NCBI GenBank assembly: GCA_047605445.1
Contig: JASGFP010000022.1
Location: forward strand, 1-36,732
Source of the DNA: JAJXWB01 sp047605445
GTDB taxonomy: Bacteria; Pseudomonadota; Alphaproteobacteria; Rhizobiales; Beijerinckiaceae
Length of the DNA: 36,732 nt
Direction of reading: 5' to 3'
In this document: positions 24,475 through 32,444 of the stretch, one piece after another
How the letters are laid out: the number at the start of each line of letters is the position of its first letter
Position numbering within the stretch: the first letter of the stretch is position 1
Translations under genes and position numbers: made by a program
Notes under the pieces: model-generated
Told to the model about the DNA's origin: nothing
What the model saw: the letters and a program-made list of their open reading frames with translations, nothing else
Databases searched by the model: none

Positions 24475-25377
24475 ATGGCCCGCCGATTCTTCACGCTCGA
24501 CGTATTCTCCAAGGAGGCGCTGTCGGGCAATCCGCTCGCCGTCGTCATCGACGCCGAAGGCCTCGACGGCGCGCGCATGCAGCAGATCGCGCGTGAGTTC
24601 AACCTGTCGGAGACGGTCTTCGTCCTGACCGCGCGCAATCCTGTCAACACCGCGCGCCTGCGCATCTTCACGCCGGCCATGGAATTGCCGTTCGCCGGCC
24701 ACCCGACGGTCGGCAGCGCCGTGCTGCTGGCCTGGCTGCGTGCGCCGGAACTGGCCGGCGGACGCGATCTGGCGGTCGTGCTGGAGGAAGAGGTCGGCGA
24801 CGTGCATTGCACCGTGCGGCTCGAGAAACGCGGCGCCTCCTTCGCCTATTTTCAACTGCCGCGCCTGCCCGAAAAGCTCGGCGAGGCCGATCCGCGCACG
24901 CTCGCCGACGCGCTGGCGCTCGATGAACAGGACATCGGTTTCGACGGCCACCGCGCCACGGTCTATTCCGCGGGCACGCCCTTCTGCTTCGTGCCCGTCG
25001 CCAGCCTCGACGCCATCGCGCGCGCCAAACCCGACGCGCAGAAGCTGACGCCGGCGTGTGCGGGCGGGCGCGGCGTCTATCTCTACACGCGCGAGACGGT
25101 CGACGCCGCCAGCGCCGTTCACGCGCGCATGTTCAGCGCGCTGATGCCTGGCCTCGAAGACCCCGCCACAGGCGCGGCAGCCGCCGCATTCGCGGGCGTC
25201 GCCCATGCTTTCGAAAAGCCGGAGGACGGCGAACACGCGCTCGTCATCGAACAGGGTTTTGAAATGGGCCGCCCTTCGCTCATCACACTCGGTATGAGCG
25301 TGGCCAACGGCGCGCTCGTCGCCGCCACCATCGGGGGCCATGCCGTGCGCATGAGCGAAGGGACGCTGGCGCTGTGA
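24475..25377 (+). CDS. PhzF family isomerase/epimerase
   Basis: Protein of 300 residues with the two-lobed diaminopimelate-epimerase fold of the PhzF family. The conserved catalytic glutamate lies in FNLSETVFVL, followed by TPAMELPFAGHPTVGSAV (family signature FAGHPTxG) and, in the second half, GLEDPATGAAAAAFAG (EDPATGSA type). PhzF itself isomerises dihydrohydroxyanthranilate in phenazine synthesis, but most members have no known substrate, and no phenazine genes are here. The start ATG (MARRFFTLDVFSKEALSGNP) is fixed by the family N-terminus; an open extension to 24328 is antisense to the I78 gene. A TATGAT box lies seven bases before the ATG, so the mRNA may be nearly leaderless. The stop overlaps the next gene by GTGA. 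Confidence 0.92.
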   Translation: MARRFFTLDVFSKEALSGNPLAVVIDAEGLDGARMQQIAREFNLSETVFVLTARNPVNTARLRIFTPAMELPFAGHPTVGSAVLLAWLRAPELAGGRDLAVVLEEEVGDVHCTVRLEKRGASFAYFQLPRLPEKLGEADPRTLADALALDEQDIGFDGHRATVYSAGTPFCFVPVASLDAIARAKPDAQKLTPACAGGRGVYLYTRETVDAASAVHARMFSALMPGLEDPATGAAAAAFAGVAHAFEKPEDGEHALVIEQGFEMGRPSLITLGMSVANGALVAATIGGHAVRMSEGTLAL

Positions 25378-26108
25378 ACGACCTGCCGCAGATCTTTCGC
25401 GTGGCGCGGATAGACGCGCGCCTTGCGCCCTTCGACTGGGATTTCGCGCGGGACCGCGCCGGCGACATTGCCGCGCATTGGGCGCAGGCGGTGGCGAAAA
25501 AGCCCGCCATGTTCGACGGCCGCGTGCTGCTCGGCCATGCGCTGGACTACACGCCTGACAACGGCGGCCTCCTGCGCTCGCGCTATTTCGAGACGGCGTT
25601 TTCCGCCTTCCTCGCCTATCGCGATTTCGGTTTTCCCGGCGGCCGCGTCTTCAACGGCTTCGCCATGGCCGCGCTGCGTTCGGCCGACGACGCCTTCCTG
25701 CTCGGCGAGATGGGCGCGCATACGGCGAGCGCCGGCATGTCCTACTTTCCTGCAGGCACGCCCGACCGCGACGACGTGGTGGGCGACACCGTCGATCTCG
25801 CGGGTTCCGTGCGCCGCGAATTGCGCGAGGAGACGGGACTGGTGTTCGACGATGGCGAAATCGATCCCGTCTGGACCATCGTTCGCTACGCCGGCCGCGT
25901 CGCCTGCATGCGCCCAGTGCGGCTGAGCAGAAGTGCGGACGAGATCGCGGCCGAGGTGGAGACGTTTCTCGCGCGCGAAAAAGAGCCGGAACTCGCCGGC
26001 ATGCGCATCGTGCGCTCGATGGCCGACGTCGACAGGCTCAACGTGCCGGAATTCGCGCGCCTCTATCTCGCGCATGAGTTCAGCGCGGTGCGCGCTTCAA
26101 GCTGCTGA
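25374..26108 (+). CDS. Nudix-type hydrolase with partial Nudix box
   Basis: Protein of 244 residues. The second half of the Nudix box is intact (RRELREETGLVFDD, fitting REUxEExGU), but the leading GX5E part is not: the expected Gly and Glu fall on Asp and Val in DRDDVVGDTVDLAGSVRREL. The N-terminal 100 residues have an alpha/beta extension containing YTPDNGG and YRDFGFPGGRVFNGFAMA. Nudix enzymes split nucleoside diphosphates linked to another group. The start is a GTG whose GTGA overlaps the PhzF stop, so translation is coupled to PhzF. The two proteins may serve one pathway, but the pathway cannot be named. Confidence 0.8.
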   Translation: MNDLPQIFRVARIDARLAPFDWDFARDRAGDIAAHWAQAVAKKPAMFDGRVLLGHALDYTPDNGGLLRSRYFETAFSAFLAYRDFGFPGGRVFNGFAMAALRSADDAFLLGEMGAHTASAGMSYFPAGTPDRDDVVGDTVDLAGSVRRELREETGLVFDDGEIDPVWTIVRYAGRVACMRPVRLSRSADEIAAEVETFLAREKEPELAGMRIVRSMADVDRLNVPEFARLYLAHEFSAVRASSC

Positions 26109-26129
26109 CAAAATCGCGGCCAGCCCACG

Positions 26130-26232
26130 CGCTTCGAGGCGCCGCTTGCAGCGGCTCCTCCGCGTGAGGGCAACATTGTCCTGAATACAGAAACCTCATG
26201 GTGAGGAGGCGGCGAAGCCGCCGTCCCGAACC
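26130..26232. repeat. Composite inverted repeat D
   Basis: Two arms of about 39 bases in inverted orientation: 26130-26168 (GCTTCGAGGCGCCGCTTGC...GTGAGG) and 26194-26232 (CCTCATGGTGAGGAGGCGGC...GAACC), separated by 25 less GC-rich bases. Each arm contains a smaller palindrome (GCCGCTTGCAGCGGC; GGCGGCGAAGCCGCC). It fills most of the gap between the Nudix gene and the convergent cysteine-rich gene. Similar elements are scattered between genes in many Rhizobiales. Confidence 0.7.
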
Positions 26233-26280
26233 ACACCATTGGCGCCGAAAGTCCATATCGCTCTGCGCCGCGTAGACCGC

Positions 26281-26562
26281 TCACTTGCGCCGGCAGACCG
26301 TCTCCTGCGGCGCGCAGGCGACGCCCGGCGTCGAGCAGCCCTCTTTCGTGCAGGCGACGCAAGCGTCGCTCCATTCGGCGCAGTCGGGATTGTCGCGGCC
26401 CCACGCCTGCACGCTCCGGCGCTCGGCCTCAACGCCGGTCGGCGTCGCGGGCCCCGGAATAGCCTGCGCGTCCGCGTTGGACGGCAGGCCGGGCGCCATA
26501 TCCTCCGCGCGCAGCGCGGCTGGCGACATCAGGAGACAGAGCGCGACCAGAATGCGGATCAT
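26281..26562 (-). CDS. Small cysteine-rich secreted protein
   Basis: Protein of 93 residues, not recognised. A Sec signal peptide (MIRILVALCLLMSPAALRA) precedes a proline/alanine-rich linker and a C-terminal domain with six cysteines (61, 68, 71, 76, 83, 90) in about 30 residues, in the pattern DCAEWSDACVACTKEGC..VACAPQETVC, which could form three disulfides or bind metal in the periplasm. Codon use is like that of neighbours. Only a weak ribosome site is seen. It is divergent from prmA, 59 bp apart, and convergent with the Nudix gene across repeat D. Function unknown. Confidence 0.72.
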   Translation of the reverse strand: MIRILVALCLLMSPAALRAEDMAPGLPSNADAQAIPGPATPTGVEAERRSVQAWGRDNPDCAEWSDACVACTKEGCSTPGVACAPQETVCRRK

Positions 26563-26621
26563 GCGGCCATTCTAGCACGTCCGCCCATGACTCCGCTGGC
26601 GCGCCATGCTAAGCGCGCGCC

Positions 26622-27578
26622 ATGCTGGAAGGACTTCCCCCCAACGGCGCCGCCTTCGTCATGCGGCTCGAGACCGACGAGACGACCGCGCGCCTCGTCG
26701 CCGATCTGATCGTCGAGACCTTCGATCCCACCGAAACCGCCGCCGCCGCCTTTGAGAAAACGCCCTCGACCGACAGCTGGAAGAGCGAGGAATGGGTGGC
26801 CGAAGTCTATTTCGGCCCGGAGCCGGACGAGGAGATGATCCGCGATCTCGTGCGCACTGTGGCGGGCGATGCTGCGGCGCAAGGCCTCGTGTTCGGCCGC
26901 GTCAGCGAGCAGGACTGGGTCGCGGCCTCGCTGGAGGGGCTGGCGCCCGTGCGCGCGGGACGCTTTCTCGTGCACGGCTCGCACGACCGCGGCGCGCCGC
27001 AGGCGAATGATATCGGGCTGGAGATCGAGGCCGCGCTGGCCTTCGGCACGGGCCACCACGGCACCACCCTCGGCTGCCTCAAGGCGCTGGACGCCATCTC
27101 GAAGCGCCGCCGGCCCAATCGCATTCTCGATATCGGCACAGGCACCGGCGTGCTCGCCATCGCCGCCGCACGCCTGTGGCGCAAGTCGGTGGCGGCAGGC
27201 GACATCGACCCCGTTTCCACCGAGGCCGCCGCGGCCAACGCACGGCTCAATGGCGCATCGCCCTGGGTGAAGCCGGTGACGGCGCGTGGGACGATGCATC
27301 CAGCGCTCAGGCAGGGCGCGCCCTACGATCTCATCTTTGCGAATATTCTGGCAAAACCGCTGCGCCTGCTGGCGCCGCAGATCGCGGCAGTTGCGGCGCA
27401 TGACGCCGAACTCGTGCTCTCAGGCCTGCTCGCGCGCGATGTCGCGGGCGTGCTCACGGCCTATGCGGCGCAGGGCTTCGCGCTCGTCGCCCGCTCCGAT
27501 CTCGACGGCTGGGCGACGCTGGTCCTCAAGTCGGGCGGCGCCGCCGCCCGACCTCTTCACGACATGGACGCGGAATAG
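26622..27578 (+). CDS. prmA: Ribosomal protein L11 methyltransferase
   Basis: SAM-dependent methyltransferase of 318 residues that trimethylates ribosomal protein L11. The N-terminal 110 residues form the L11-recognition domain (SEEWVAEVYFGPEPDEE). The catalytic domain starts with the family segment AFGTGHHGTTLGCLKAL, followed by SAM motif I RILDIGTGTGVLAIAAARL, acidic loop AGDIDPVSTEAAAANARLN, and ANILAKPLRLLAPQIAA (the NILA-P-L motif typical of PrmA). Length is slightly above the E. coli protein (293). The ATG (MLEGLPPNGAAFVMRLE) has no clear ribosome site; a start at the internal ATG of VMRLETDE is less likely. It is followed by a convergent small gene six bases away. Confidence 0.95.
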   Translation: MLEGLPPNGAAFVMRLETDETTARLVADLIVETFDPTETAAAAFEKTPSTDSWKSEEWVAEVYFGPEPDEEMIRDLVRTVAGDAAAQGLVFGRVSEQDWVAASLEGLAPVRAGRFLVHGSHDRGAPQANDIGLEIEAALAFGTGHHGTTLGCLKALDAISKRRRPNRILDIGTGTGVLAIAAARLWRKSVAAGDIDPVSTEAAAANARLNGASPWVKPVTARGTMHPALRQGAPYDLIFANILAKPLRLLAPQIAAVAAHDAELVLSGLLARDVAGVLTAYAAQGFALVARSDLDGWATLVLKSGGAAARPLHDMDAE

Positions 27579-27584
27579 GCCGGC

Positions 27585-27803
27585 TCAGAACAGCCGGTGC
27601 ATCTGCGAATTGGCCAGCTTCTCGTTGATTTCGCGCTCGACGGAATCGGTCCAGCGCCCCGCCATGTGGCTGGCCACGATCGCATCGGCTTCGTGCTGGC
27701 GCGCCGTACGCAGCGCGTCGAAAATACGCGTCAGAAGGCCGCGGGGCTGCGAGCGCTTGGCGCGCGCGCCATAGGCCTTGGAGGGAATGATCATCGTCGC
27801 CAT
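27585..27803 (-). CDS. Small basic conserved-looking hypothetical protein
   Basis: Protein of 72 residues beginning MATMIIPSKAYGARAKRSQPRG and ending with a helical stretch TRIFDALRTARQHEADAIVASHMAGRWTDSVEREINEKLANSQM. It is basic at the N-terminus, amphipathic helical after residue 25, with no cysteine, signal peptide or membrane segment. AAGGAG stands eight bases before the ATG, a good ribosome site, and codon use is normal. I believe similar short proteins occur in other Rhizobiales, but I do not know a name for them. A RNA- or protein-binding role is possible but not shown. It is convergent with prmA and divergent from the aminopeptidase gene; TATATT at 27873-27878 (minus strand) is a -10 candidate. 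Confidence 0.7.
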   Translation of the reverse strand: MATMIIPSKAYGARAKRSQPRGLLTRIFDALRTARQHEADAIVASHMAGRWTDSVEREINEKLANSQMHRLF

Positions 27804-28000
27804 GGTTCGGCTCCTTCGTTCGAGAGAGCCCCTGACGTTCCACCCGACTCGGCTTGTCGCCGTTGCGCTCAATATAGGTCAGCAATCATGTCAGAACTAT
27901 TGATGTTGCACTGCACAATCCGCATGGCTGGCTTACGCGCGCGACATCGTGTGAGCCGCCCTCAAATTGAGTTTTCCGCAGATATCTCTAGGCTTTGCGC

Positions 28001-29830
28001 ATGAAAATCCCGCCATTCGAATCGCATTTCCAGTCCTTCGTCGAGACGGCGGACCCCACCCTTGCCGCGCCGCGCGTCGCCGCATTGCGCGCCGAACTGA
28101 AGGCGCGCGGGCTTGCCGGATTCGTCGTTCCGCGCGCCGACGAACACCAGAACGAATATGTGCCGCCGGGCGCAGAGCGGCTCGCCTGGCTCGCGGGCTT
28201 CACCGGCTCGGCCGGCGCGGCCGTCGTGCTGGCCGACAAGGCCGCCGTCTTCGTCGACGGCCGCTACACAATCCAGGCGCGCGAACAGGTCGACGGCAAT
28301 CTCTTTTCCATACGCGATCTCGTCTCCGATCCGCCGTCCCGCTGGCTGGCGCGCGAGGCGCCGAAGGGCGCGGCCATCGGCTACGATCCGTGGCTGCACA
28401 CGCCCGCCGCCGTGGAAGCGCTGCGCAAGGCCGCCGAGGAAGCAGGCGCGACGCTCGTCGCCGTCGACAGCAATCCGATCGACGCGATCTGGAGCGACCG
28501 GCCGCCGGCGCCGTCTGCGCCTGTTGTGCTGCACCCCGAAAAGCTTGCGGGCGAAAGCGCGGCGAAAAAACTTGCGCGCATCGCATCTGCGCTCGGCAAG
28601 GCTGACGGTCTCGTGCTGAGCGACCCGCACGCGGTCGCCTGGGCTTTCAACATTCGCGGCGGCGATGTCGCGCATACGCCGCTGCCGCTGTCGTGGGCGC
28701 TGGTTCCGCGTGAAGGCCGCGCGAAAATCTATGTCGAGGGCGCCAAGCTCTCGAACAGCGTGCGTGACGCGCTCGAAAACCTTGCCGATGTGCGCGAGCC
28801 CGCGACGCTCGCCGCCGACCTCGAAAATCTGGCGCACGAGAAAAAGAAGCTGTTGTTCGACGCAGCAACTGCGCCCGAAAAACTCGTCGCGCTCTATCGC
28901 GCGGGCGGCGGCGTGGCGGATGTCGGCGGCGACCCGACGGCGTTGATGAAAGCGAAGAAGAACCCTGCCGAGCTCAAGGGCTCCCGCGCCGCGCACATCC
29001 GCGACGCTGCGGCAATGGTCGAGTTTCTGGCGTGGTTTTCGACCGAGGCGCCCAAGGGCAAGCTGACGGAAACAAGCGCCGCGCAGGCGCTGGAAACGTT
29101 CAGGCGCGCGACAGGCAAGCTGAAGGAAATTTCCTTCGGCACGATCTCCGCTTTCGGCCCGCACGCCGCGCTCCCGCACTATCGCGTGACCGAGCGAAGC
29201 GACGCGAAAATCGGCAAGGGGATCTATCTCGTCGATTCCGGCGCGCAATATATCGACGGCACGACCGACATCACGCGCACGACCATCGTCGGCGCGCCGA
29301 AGGGCGACATGCGCGACAAATATACGCGCGTGCTGAAAGGTCATATCGCCATCGCCACCGCCGTGTTTCCCGTGGGCACGACCGGCGCGCAGATCGATTC
29401 CTACGCGCGTCGCGCGCTCTGGGAAGCGGGAACCGACTTCGACCATGGCACGGGCCACGGCGTCGGCGCTTACCTGAGCGTCCACGAAGGCCCGCAACGC
29501 ATCTCGAAACTCGGCGGCGTGGCGCTGGCGCCGGGCATGATCATTTCCAACGAGCCCGGCTATTACCGCGAAGGCGCCTACGGCATCCGCATCGAGAATC
29601 TTGTCGTGGTGGAAGAAAGAAAGATCGCCGGTGCCGAACGCAAAATGCTCGGCTTCGAGACGATCACCTTCGCGCCGATCGACACCGGGCTGGTGGACGT
29701 GAAACTGATGACGCGCGAGGAAATCGCGTGGCTGAACGCCTATCACAAGGCGGTGTGGGCGAAGCTGGAGGCGAAGGTGTCGGCTGCGGCAAGGAAGTGG
29801 CTGAAGGCGGCGACGAAGAAGATCGGATGA
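28001..29830 (+). CDS. Aminopeptidase P family metallopeptidase (M24B, long form)
   Basis: Cytosolic X-Pro aminopeptidase-like enzyme of 609 residues, the long three-domain form (two creatinase-like N-terminal domains, then the pita-bread catalytic domain, then a short C-terminal extension). Metal ligands of the dinuclear site are visible in order: Asp in YLVDSGAQY, Asp in GTTDITRT, His in HGTGHGVGAYL, Glu in IISNEPGYY, and Glu in YGIRIENLV. Substrate histidines sit in FGPHAALPHY and LSVHEGPQRI. It would remove N-terminal residues before proline. The ATG at 28001 begins MKIPPFESHFQSF; an in-frame TTG six bases upstream is unlikely. The last 35 residues are lysine/alanine-rich. It is convergent with ligA, with repeat B between. 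Confidence 0.94.
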   Translation: MKIPPFESHFQSFVETADPTLAAPRVAALRAELKARGLAGFVVPRADEHQNEYVPPGAERLAWLAGFTGSAGAAVVLADKAAVFVDGRYTIQAREQVDGNLFSIRDLVSDPPSRWLAREAPKGAAIGYDPWLHTPAAVEALRKAAEEAGATLVAVDSNPIDAIWSDRPPAPSAPVVLHPEKLAGESAAKKLARIASALGKADGLVLSDPHAVAWAFNIRGGDVAHTPLPLSWALVPREGRAKIYVEGAKLSNSVRDALENLADVREPATLAADLENLAHEKKKLLFDAATAPEKLVALYRAGGGVADVGGDPTALMKAKKNPAELKGSRAAHIRDAAAMVEFLAWFSTEAPKGKLTETSAAQALETFRRATGKLKEISFGTISAFGPHAALPHYRVTERSDAKIGKGIYLVDSGAQYIDGTTDITRTTIVGAPKGDMRDKYTRVLKGHIAIATAVFPVGTTGAQIDSYARRALWEAGTDFDHGTGHGVGAYLSVHEGPQRISKLGGVALAPGMIISNEPGYYREGAYGIRIENLVVVEERKIAGAERKMLGFETITFAPIDTGLVDVKLMTREEIAWLNAYHKAVWAKLEAKVSAAARKWLKAATKKIG

Positions 29831-29844
29831 CCCGCAACATTGTC

Positions 29845-29870
29845 CCTTCTCCCCGTAAACGGGGAGAGGG
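29845..29870. repeat. Palindromic repeat B, copy 3
   Basis: CCTTCTCCCCG-TAAA-CGGGGAGAGGG, an 11-bp stem with one G-T-type mismatch, between the convergent aminopeptidase and ligA genes. It is related to the repeats at 19277 and 19359 and probably serves as a transcript end for one or both genes. Confidence 0.7.
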
Positions 29871-29882
29871 AGGAGGAAGGGG

Positions 29883-31979
29883 CTACCCCTGCCCCGTGCG
29901 CCTGAACCACTCGTCTTCCGAGATCACCTCGATCCCGAGTTCCTGCGCCTTGGTTAGTTTAGAGCCAGCGCCCGGCCCGGCGACGACGAGATCCGTCTTC
30001 TTCGAAACAGACCCCGAGACTTTCGCGCCGAAGCGGTCGGCCTGCGCTTTCGCTTCGTCGCGCGTCAGGCGCTCGAGCGAGCCGGTGAAGACGACCGTCT
30101 TGCCGGCGACCGGGCTCGCAGCGGCGACGGCCTCCATCTCCTGCGGCGTCGCCTCGCGCAGCAGCGCGTCGAGCGCCTTTTCATTGTGCTCTTCCCGAAA
30201 AAAGTCGGCGACCGCTTCGGCGACGACATCGCCGACCCCGTCGATATTGTTGATCTCTTCACGCGCTTCCGAGCCGTCTTCCGCCTTGCTCGCTGTGGCG
30301 CGCAACGCCTCGAACGTCCCGAAATGCCGCGCCAGCCGCCGCGCATTCGTTTCGCCGATGCGCCTGATGCCAAGCGCGTAGATAAATCGATTGAGCGCGA
30401 TCTGGCGGCGCTGCTCGATCGACGCGAAAAGGTTGCGCACCGACGTCTCGCCGAAACCTTCCCATTGCGTGAGATCGAATTCGCCGGCCTCGCTGCGCCT
30501 CTGCAGCGTGAAGATATCGGCAGGCTGCTTGATGAGGCCTTTCTCGTAGAACAGCTCGATCTGCTTGTCGCCGAGCCCTTCGATATCCATCGCCAGACGC
30601 GAGCAGAAATGCTTGAGCCGCTCGACCGCCTGCGCCGGGCACGTCAGCCCGCCTGCGCAGCGGCGCACGACATCCTCGCCGCCCTTCTCGTCCATCTCCT
30701 GCACGACGGCGGAAGCGCAGACAGGGCATGTGGTGGGAAATTCGTACTTGCGCGCGCCATGCGGCCGCTTGTCGACGACGACTTCAACCACCTGCGGGAT
30801 CACGTCGCCCGCGCGCTGGATGACGACTGTGTCGCCGACCCGAATGTCCTTGCGCGCGATCTCGTCGGCATTGTGCAGCGTGGCGTTCTGCACGACCACG
30901 CCGCCGACGGTGACGGGATCGAGCCGTGCGACCGGCGTCAACGCGCCGGTGCGGCCGACCTGAATGTCGATGGCGCGCAAAACGGTCGTCGCGCGTTCCG
31001 CCGCAAACTTGTGCGCCACCGCCCATCTTGGCGCGCGGGACACGAAGCCGAGGCGTTCCTGATACGAGAGATCGTCGACCTTGTAGACCACGCCGTCGAT
31101 GTCGTAGCCGAGCGAAGACCGCTGCTGCTCGATGGCGCGATAGTGCGCGATCATCTCATCGGCGGAATGACAGAGCTTTGTCAGCTTGTTGGTGACGAAC
31201 CCCGCGCGATGGAGAAATTCCAGCATGCCGTGCTGCGTCCTGGCGGGCATGGCTGACATTTCGCCCCATGCGTAAGCAAAGAAACGCAGCGGCCGTTGCG
31301 CCGTCACGCCGGCGTCGATCTGGCGCAGCGAGCCCGCCGCCGAATTGCGCGGATTGGCGTAGATCATTTTCCCCGCTTCGGCCTGTTTCTTGTTCAGTTT
31401 CGCGAAGTCCGAGCGATTCATGTAGACCTCGCCGCGCGCCTCGATCACGTCGGGAACATCGCCCCTCAGCCGATGCGGAACCTCCGCGATCGTCCGCACG
31501 TTGGCGGTCACGTCCTCGCCCTCGAACCCGTCGCCGCGCGTCGCCGCCGTAACCAGTTCGCCGCGCTCGTAGCGCAGCGAACAGGACAGGCCGTCGATCT
31601 TCGGCTCGGCGGTGAACGCAAGCGGCGCATCGTCCTTCAATCCGAGAAAGCGCCGGACACGCGCCACGAATTCATGGACTTCCTCGTCCGAAAACACATT
31701 GCCGAGCGAGAGCATCGGCACGGCGTGCTTCACCTTGGCGAATTTCGAGGCGGGCGCGGCGCCGACCTTCCTCGTCAGCGAATCCGGCGCATGCAATTCG
31801 GGAAAGGCGGCTTCCAGCGCCTCATAGCGACGGCGCAGAGCATCGTAGTCCGCGTCGGAAACCGTCGGCGCGTCGTCCTGGTAGTAGCGCCGGTCGTGGT
31901 CGGCGATCTCGGCGCCGAGCAGCGTGTGTTCGGCGCGCGCGACCTTGGGCGAGAGCTGATGGATGGGCTTGAATTTCAT
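29883..31979 (-). CDS. ligA: NAD-dependent DNA ligase
   Basis: DNA ligase of 698 residues, within the normal LigA range. Domain Ia has the NAD-binding YYQDDAPTVSDADYD; the adenylation motif is AEPKIDGLS with the catalytic lysine near residue 125; further nucleotidyltransferase motifs are LVTAATRGDGFEGEDVT, IEARGEVYM and GYDIDGVVYKVD. An OB fold follows (GGVVVQNATLHNADEI), then the zinc finger CPVCAS ... CAGGLTCPAQ, a helix-hairpin-helix domain (ALGIRRIGETNARRLA; INNIDGVGDVVAEAV), and a C-terminal BRCT domain (AGKTVVFTGSLERLTRDEAKAQ). It joins Okazaki fragments and seals repair nicks. It lies downstream of recN on the same strand, separated by a small membrane protein and repeats. Confidence 0.97.
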   Translation of the reverse strand: MKFKPIHQLSPKVARAEHTLLGAEIADHDRRYYQDDAPTVSDADYDALRRRYEALEAAFPELHAPDSLTRKVGAAPASKFAKVKHAVPMLSLGNVFSDEEVHEFVARVRRFLGLKDDAPLAFTAEPKIDGLSCSLRYERGELVTAATRGDGFEGEDVTANVRTIAEVPHRLRGDVPDVIEARGEVYMNRSDFAKLNKKQAEAGKMIYANPRNSAAGSLRQIDAGVTAQRPLRFFAYAWGEMSAMPARTQHGMLEFLHRAGFVTNKLTKLCHSADEMIAHYRAIEQQRSSLGYDIDGVVYKVDDLSYQERLGFVSRAPRWAVAHKFAAERATTVLRAIDIQVGRTGALTPVARLDPVTVGGVVVQNATLHNADEIARKDIRVGDTVVIQRAGDVIPQVVEVVVDKRPHGARKYEFPTTCPVCASAVVQEMDEKGGEDVVRRCAGGLTCPAQAVERLKHFCSRLAMDIEGLGDKQIELFYEKGLIKQPADIFTLQRRSEAGEFDLTQWEGFGETSVRNLFASIEQRRQIALNRFIYALGIRRIGETNARRLARHFGTFEALRATASKAEDGSEAREEINNIDGVGDVVAEAVADFFREEHNEKALDALLREATPQEMEAVAAASPVAGKTVVFTGSLERLTRDEAKAQADRFGAKVSGSVSKKTDLVVAGPGAGSKLTKAQELGIEVISEDEWFRRTGQG

Positions 31980-32030
31980 GGCTCAGATGTAGCGCGGACG
32001 CAGCGAGCGGAGAAGAAGCCCGAGGCGCCA

Positions 32031-32099
32031 TCCCCGCGAAAGCGGGAATCAGCAAGACGCATTCTCGGCCGGTCCCTGGATTCCCGCTTTCGCGGGAAT
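32031..32099. repeat. Inverted pair of REP-like palindromes (repeat C)
   Basis: TCCCCGCGAAAGCGGGAAT (32031-32049) and ATTCCCGCTTTCGCGGGA (32080-32097) are inverted copies 30 bases apart, and each is itself a near-palindrome (CCCGCGAAAGCGGG). This is the well-known ATTCCCGC-TTTCGCGGGAATGAC intergenic type. It lies between the small membrane protein gene and ligA, so it would sit in the leader of ligA mRNA if the genes are co-transcribed. Confidence 0.78.
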
Positions 32100-32105
32100 G
32101 ACAGA

Positions 32106-32321
32106 CTACATGAGGCGTCGCCGCCACTTGGCGACCGCCACCCCCGCCCACACCGCTTCCACCAGCCCGAATGGCCAGGCGCCCTGCAGGAATCCATAGG
32201 CCGAACCGAGCGCGCAGGCGAAGGCGAAGGCGAGCGTGAACCAGGGGCTGCGCTCCTCCAGCGCATAGGTCGCGAGCATCGCGGAAACCGCGAACAGGCC
32301 GAAGGCGGTGAGAAGGTCCAT
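32106..32321 (-). CDS. Small membrane protein
   Basis: Protein of 71 residues with two to three hydrophobic segments (LLTAFGLFAVSAMLATYAL; FTLAFAFACALGSAYGFL; PFGLVEAVWAGVAVAKW) and a basic end RRRLM. It belongs to a type of short, undescribed inner-membrane proteins I have seen in alphaproteobacteria (ERSPWF and GFLQGAWPFGLVEA segments look conserved), but I know no function. No strong ribosome site. It is placed between recN and ligA on their strand, bounded by repeat A on one side and repeat C on the other, as if inserted into the ancestral recN-ligA junction. Confidence 0.72.
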   Translation of the reverse strand: MDLLTAFGLFAVSAMLATYALEERSPWFTLAFAFACALGSAYGFLQGAWPFGLVEAVWAGVAVAKWRRRLM

Positions 32322-32353
32322 GCGCGAAAGTTAGCGCGGAAACACGACGGACC

Positions 32354-32438
32354 GCGAGCCTTCAGGCTCGCACCATCGCAGCGTCTAGCCGGGAGCGCCG
32401 GCTTCCGGCCGGCAAGAGCCGGGATCGCGGTTTCCGCG
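32354..32438. repeat. Palindromic repeat A, copy 2, with two more hairpins
   Basis: Downstream of recN lie three small hairpins in a row: GCGAGCC-TTCA-GGCTCGC (32354-32371, repeat A), GCCGG-CTTCCGG-CCGGC (about 32396-32412) and CGCGG-TTT-CCGCG (32426-32438). Repeat A here matches the copy at 7688-7711 in 23 of 24 bases. They probably mark the 3' end of the recN transcript; no T-run follows on the minus strand. Confidence 0.6.
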
Positions 32439-32444
32439 CCCCGG

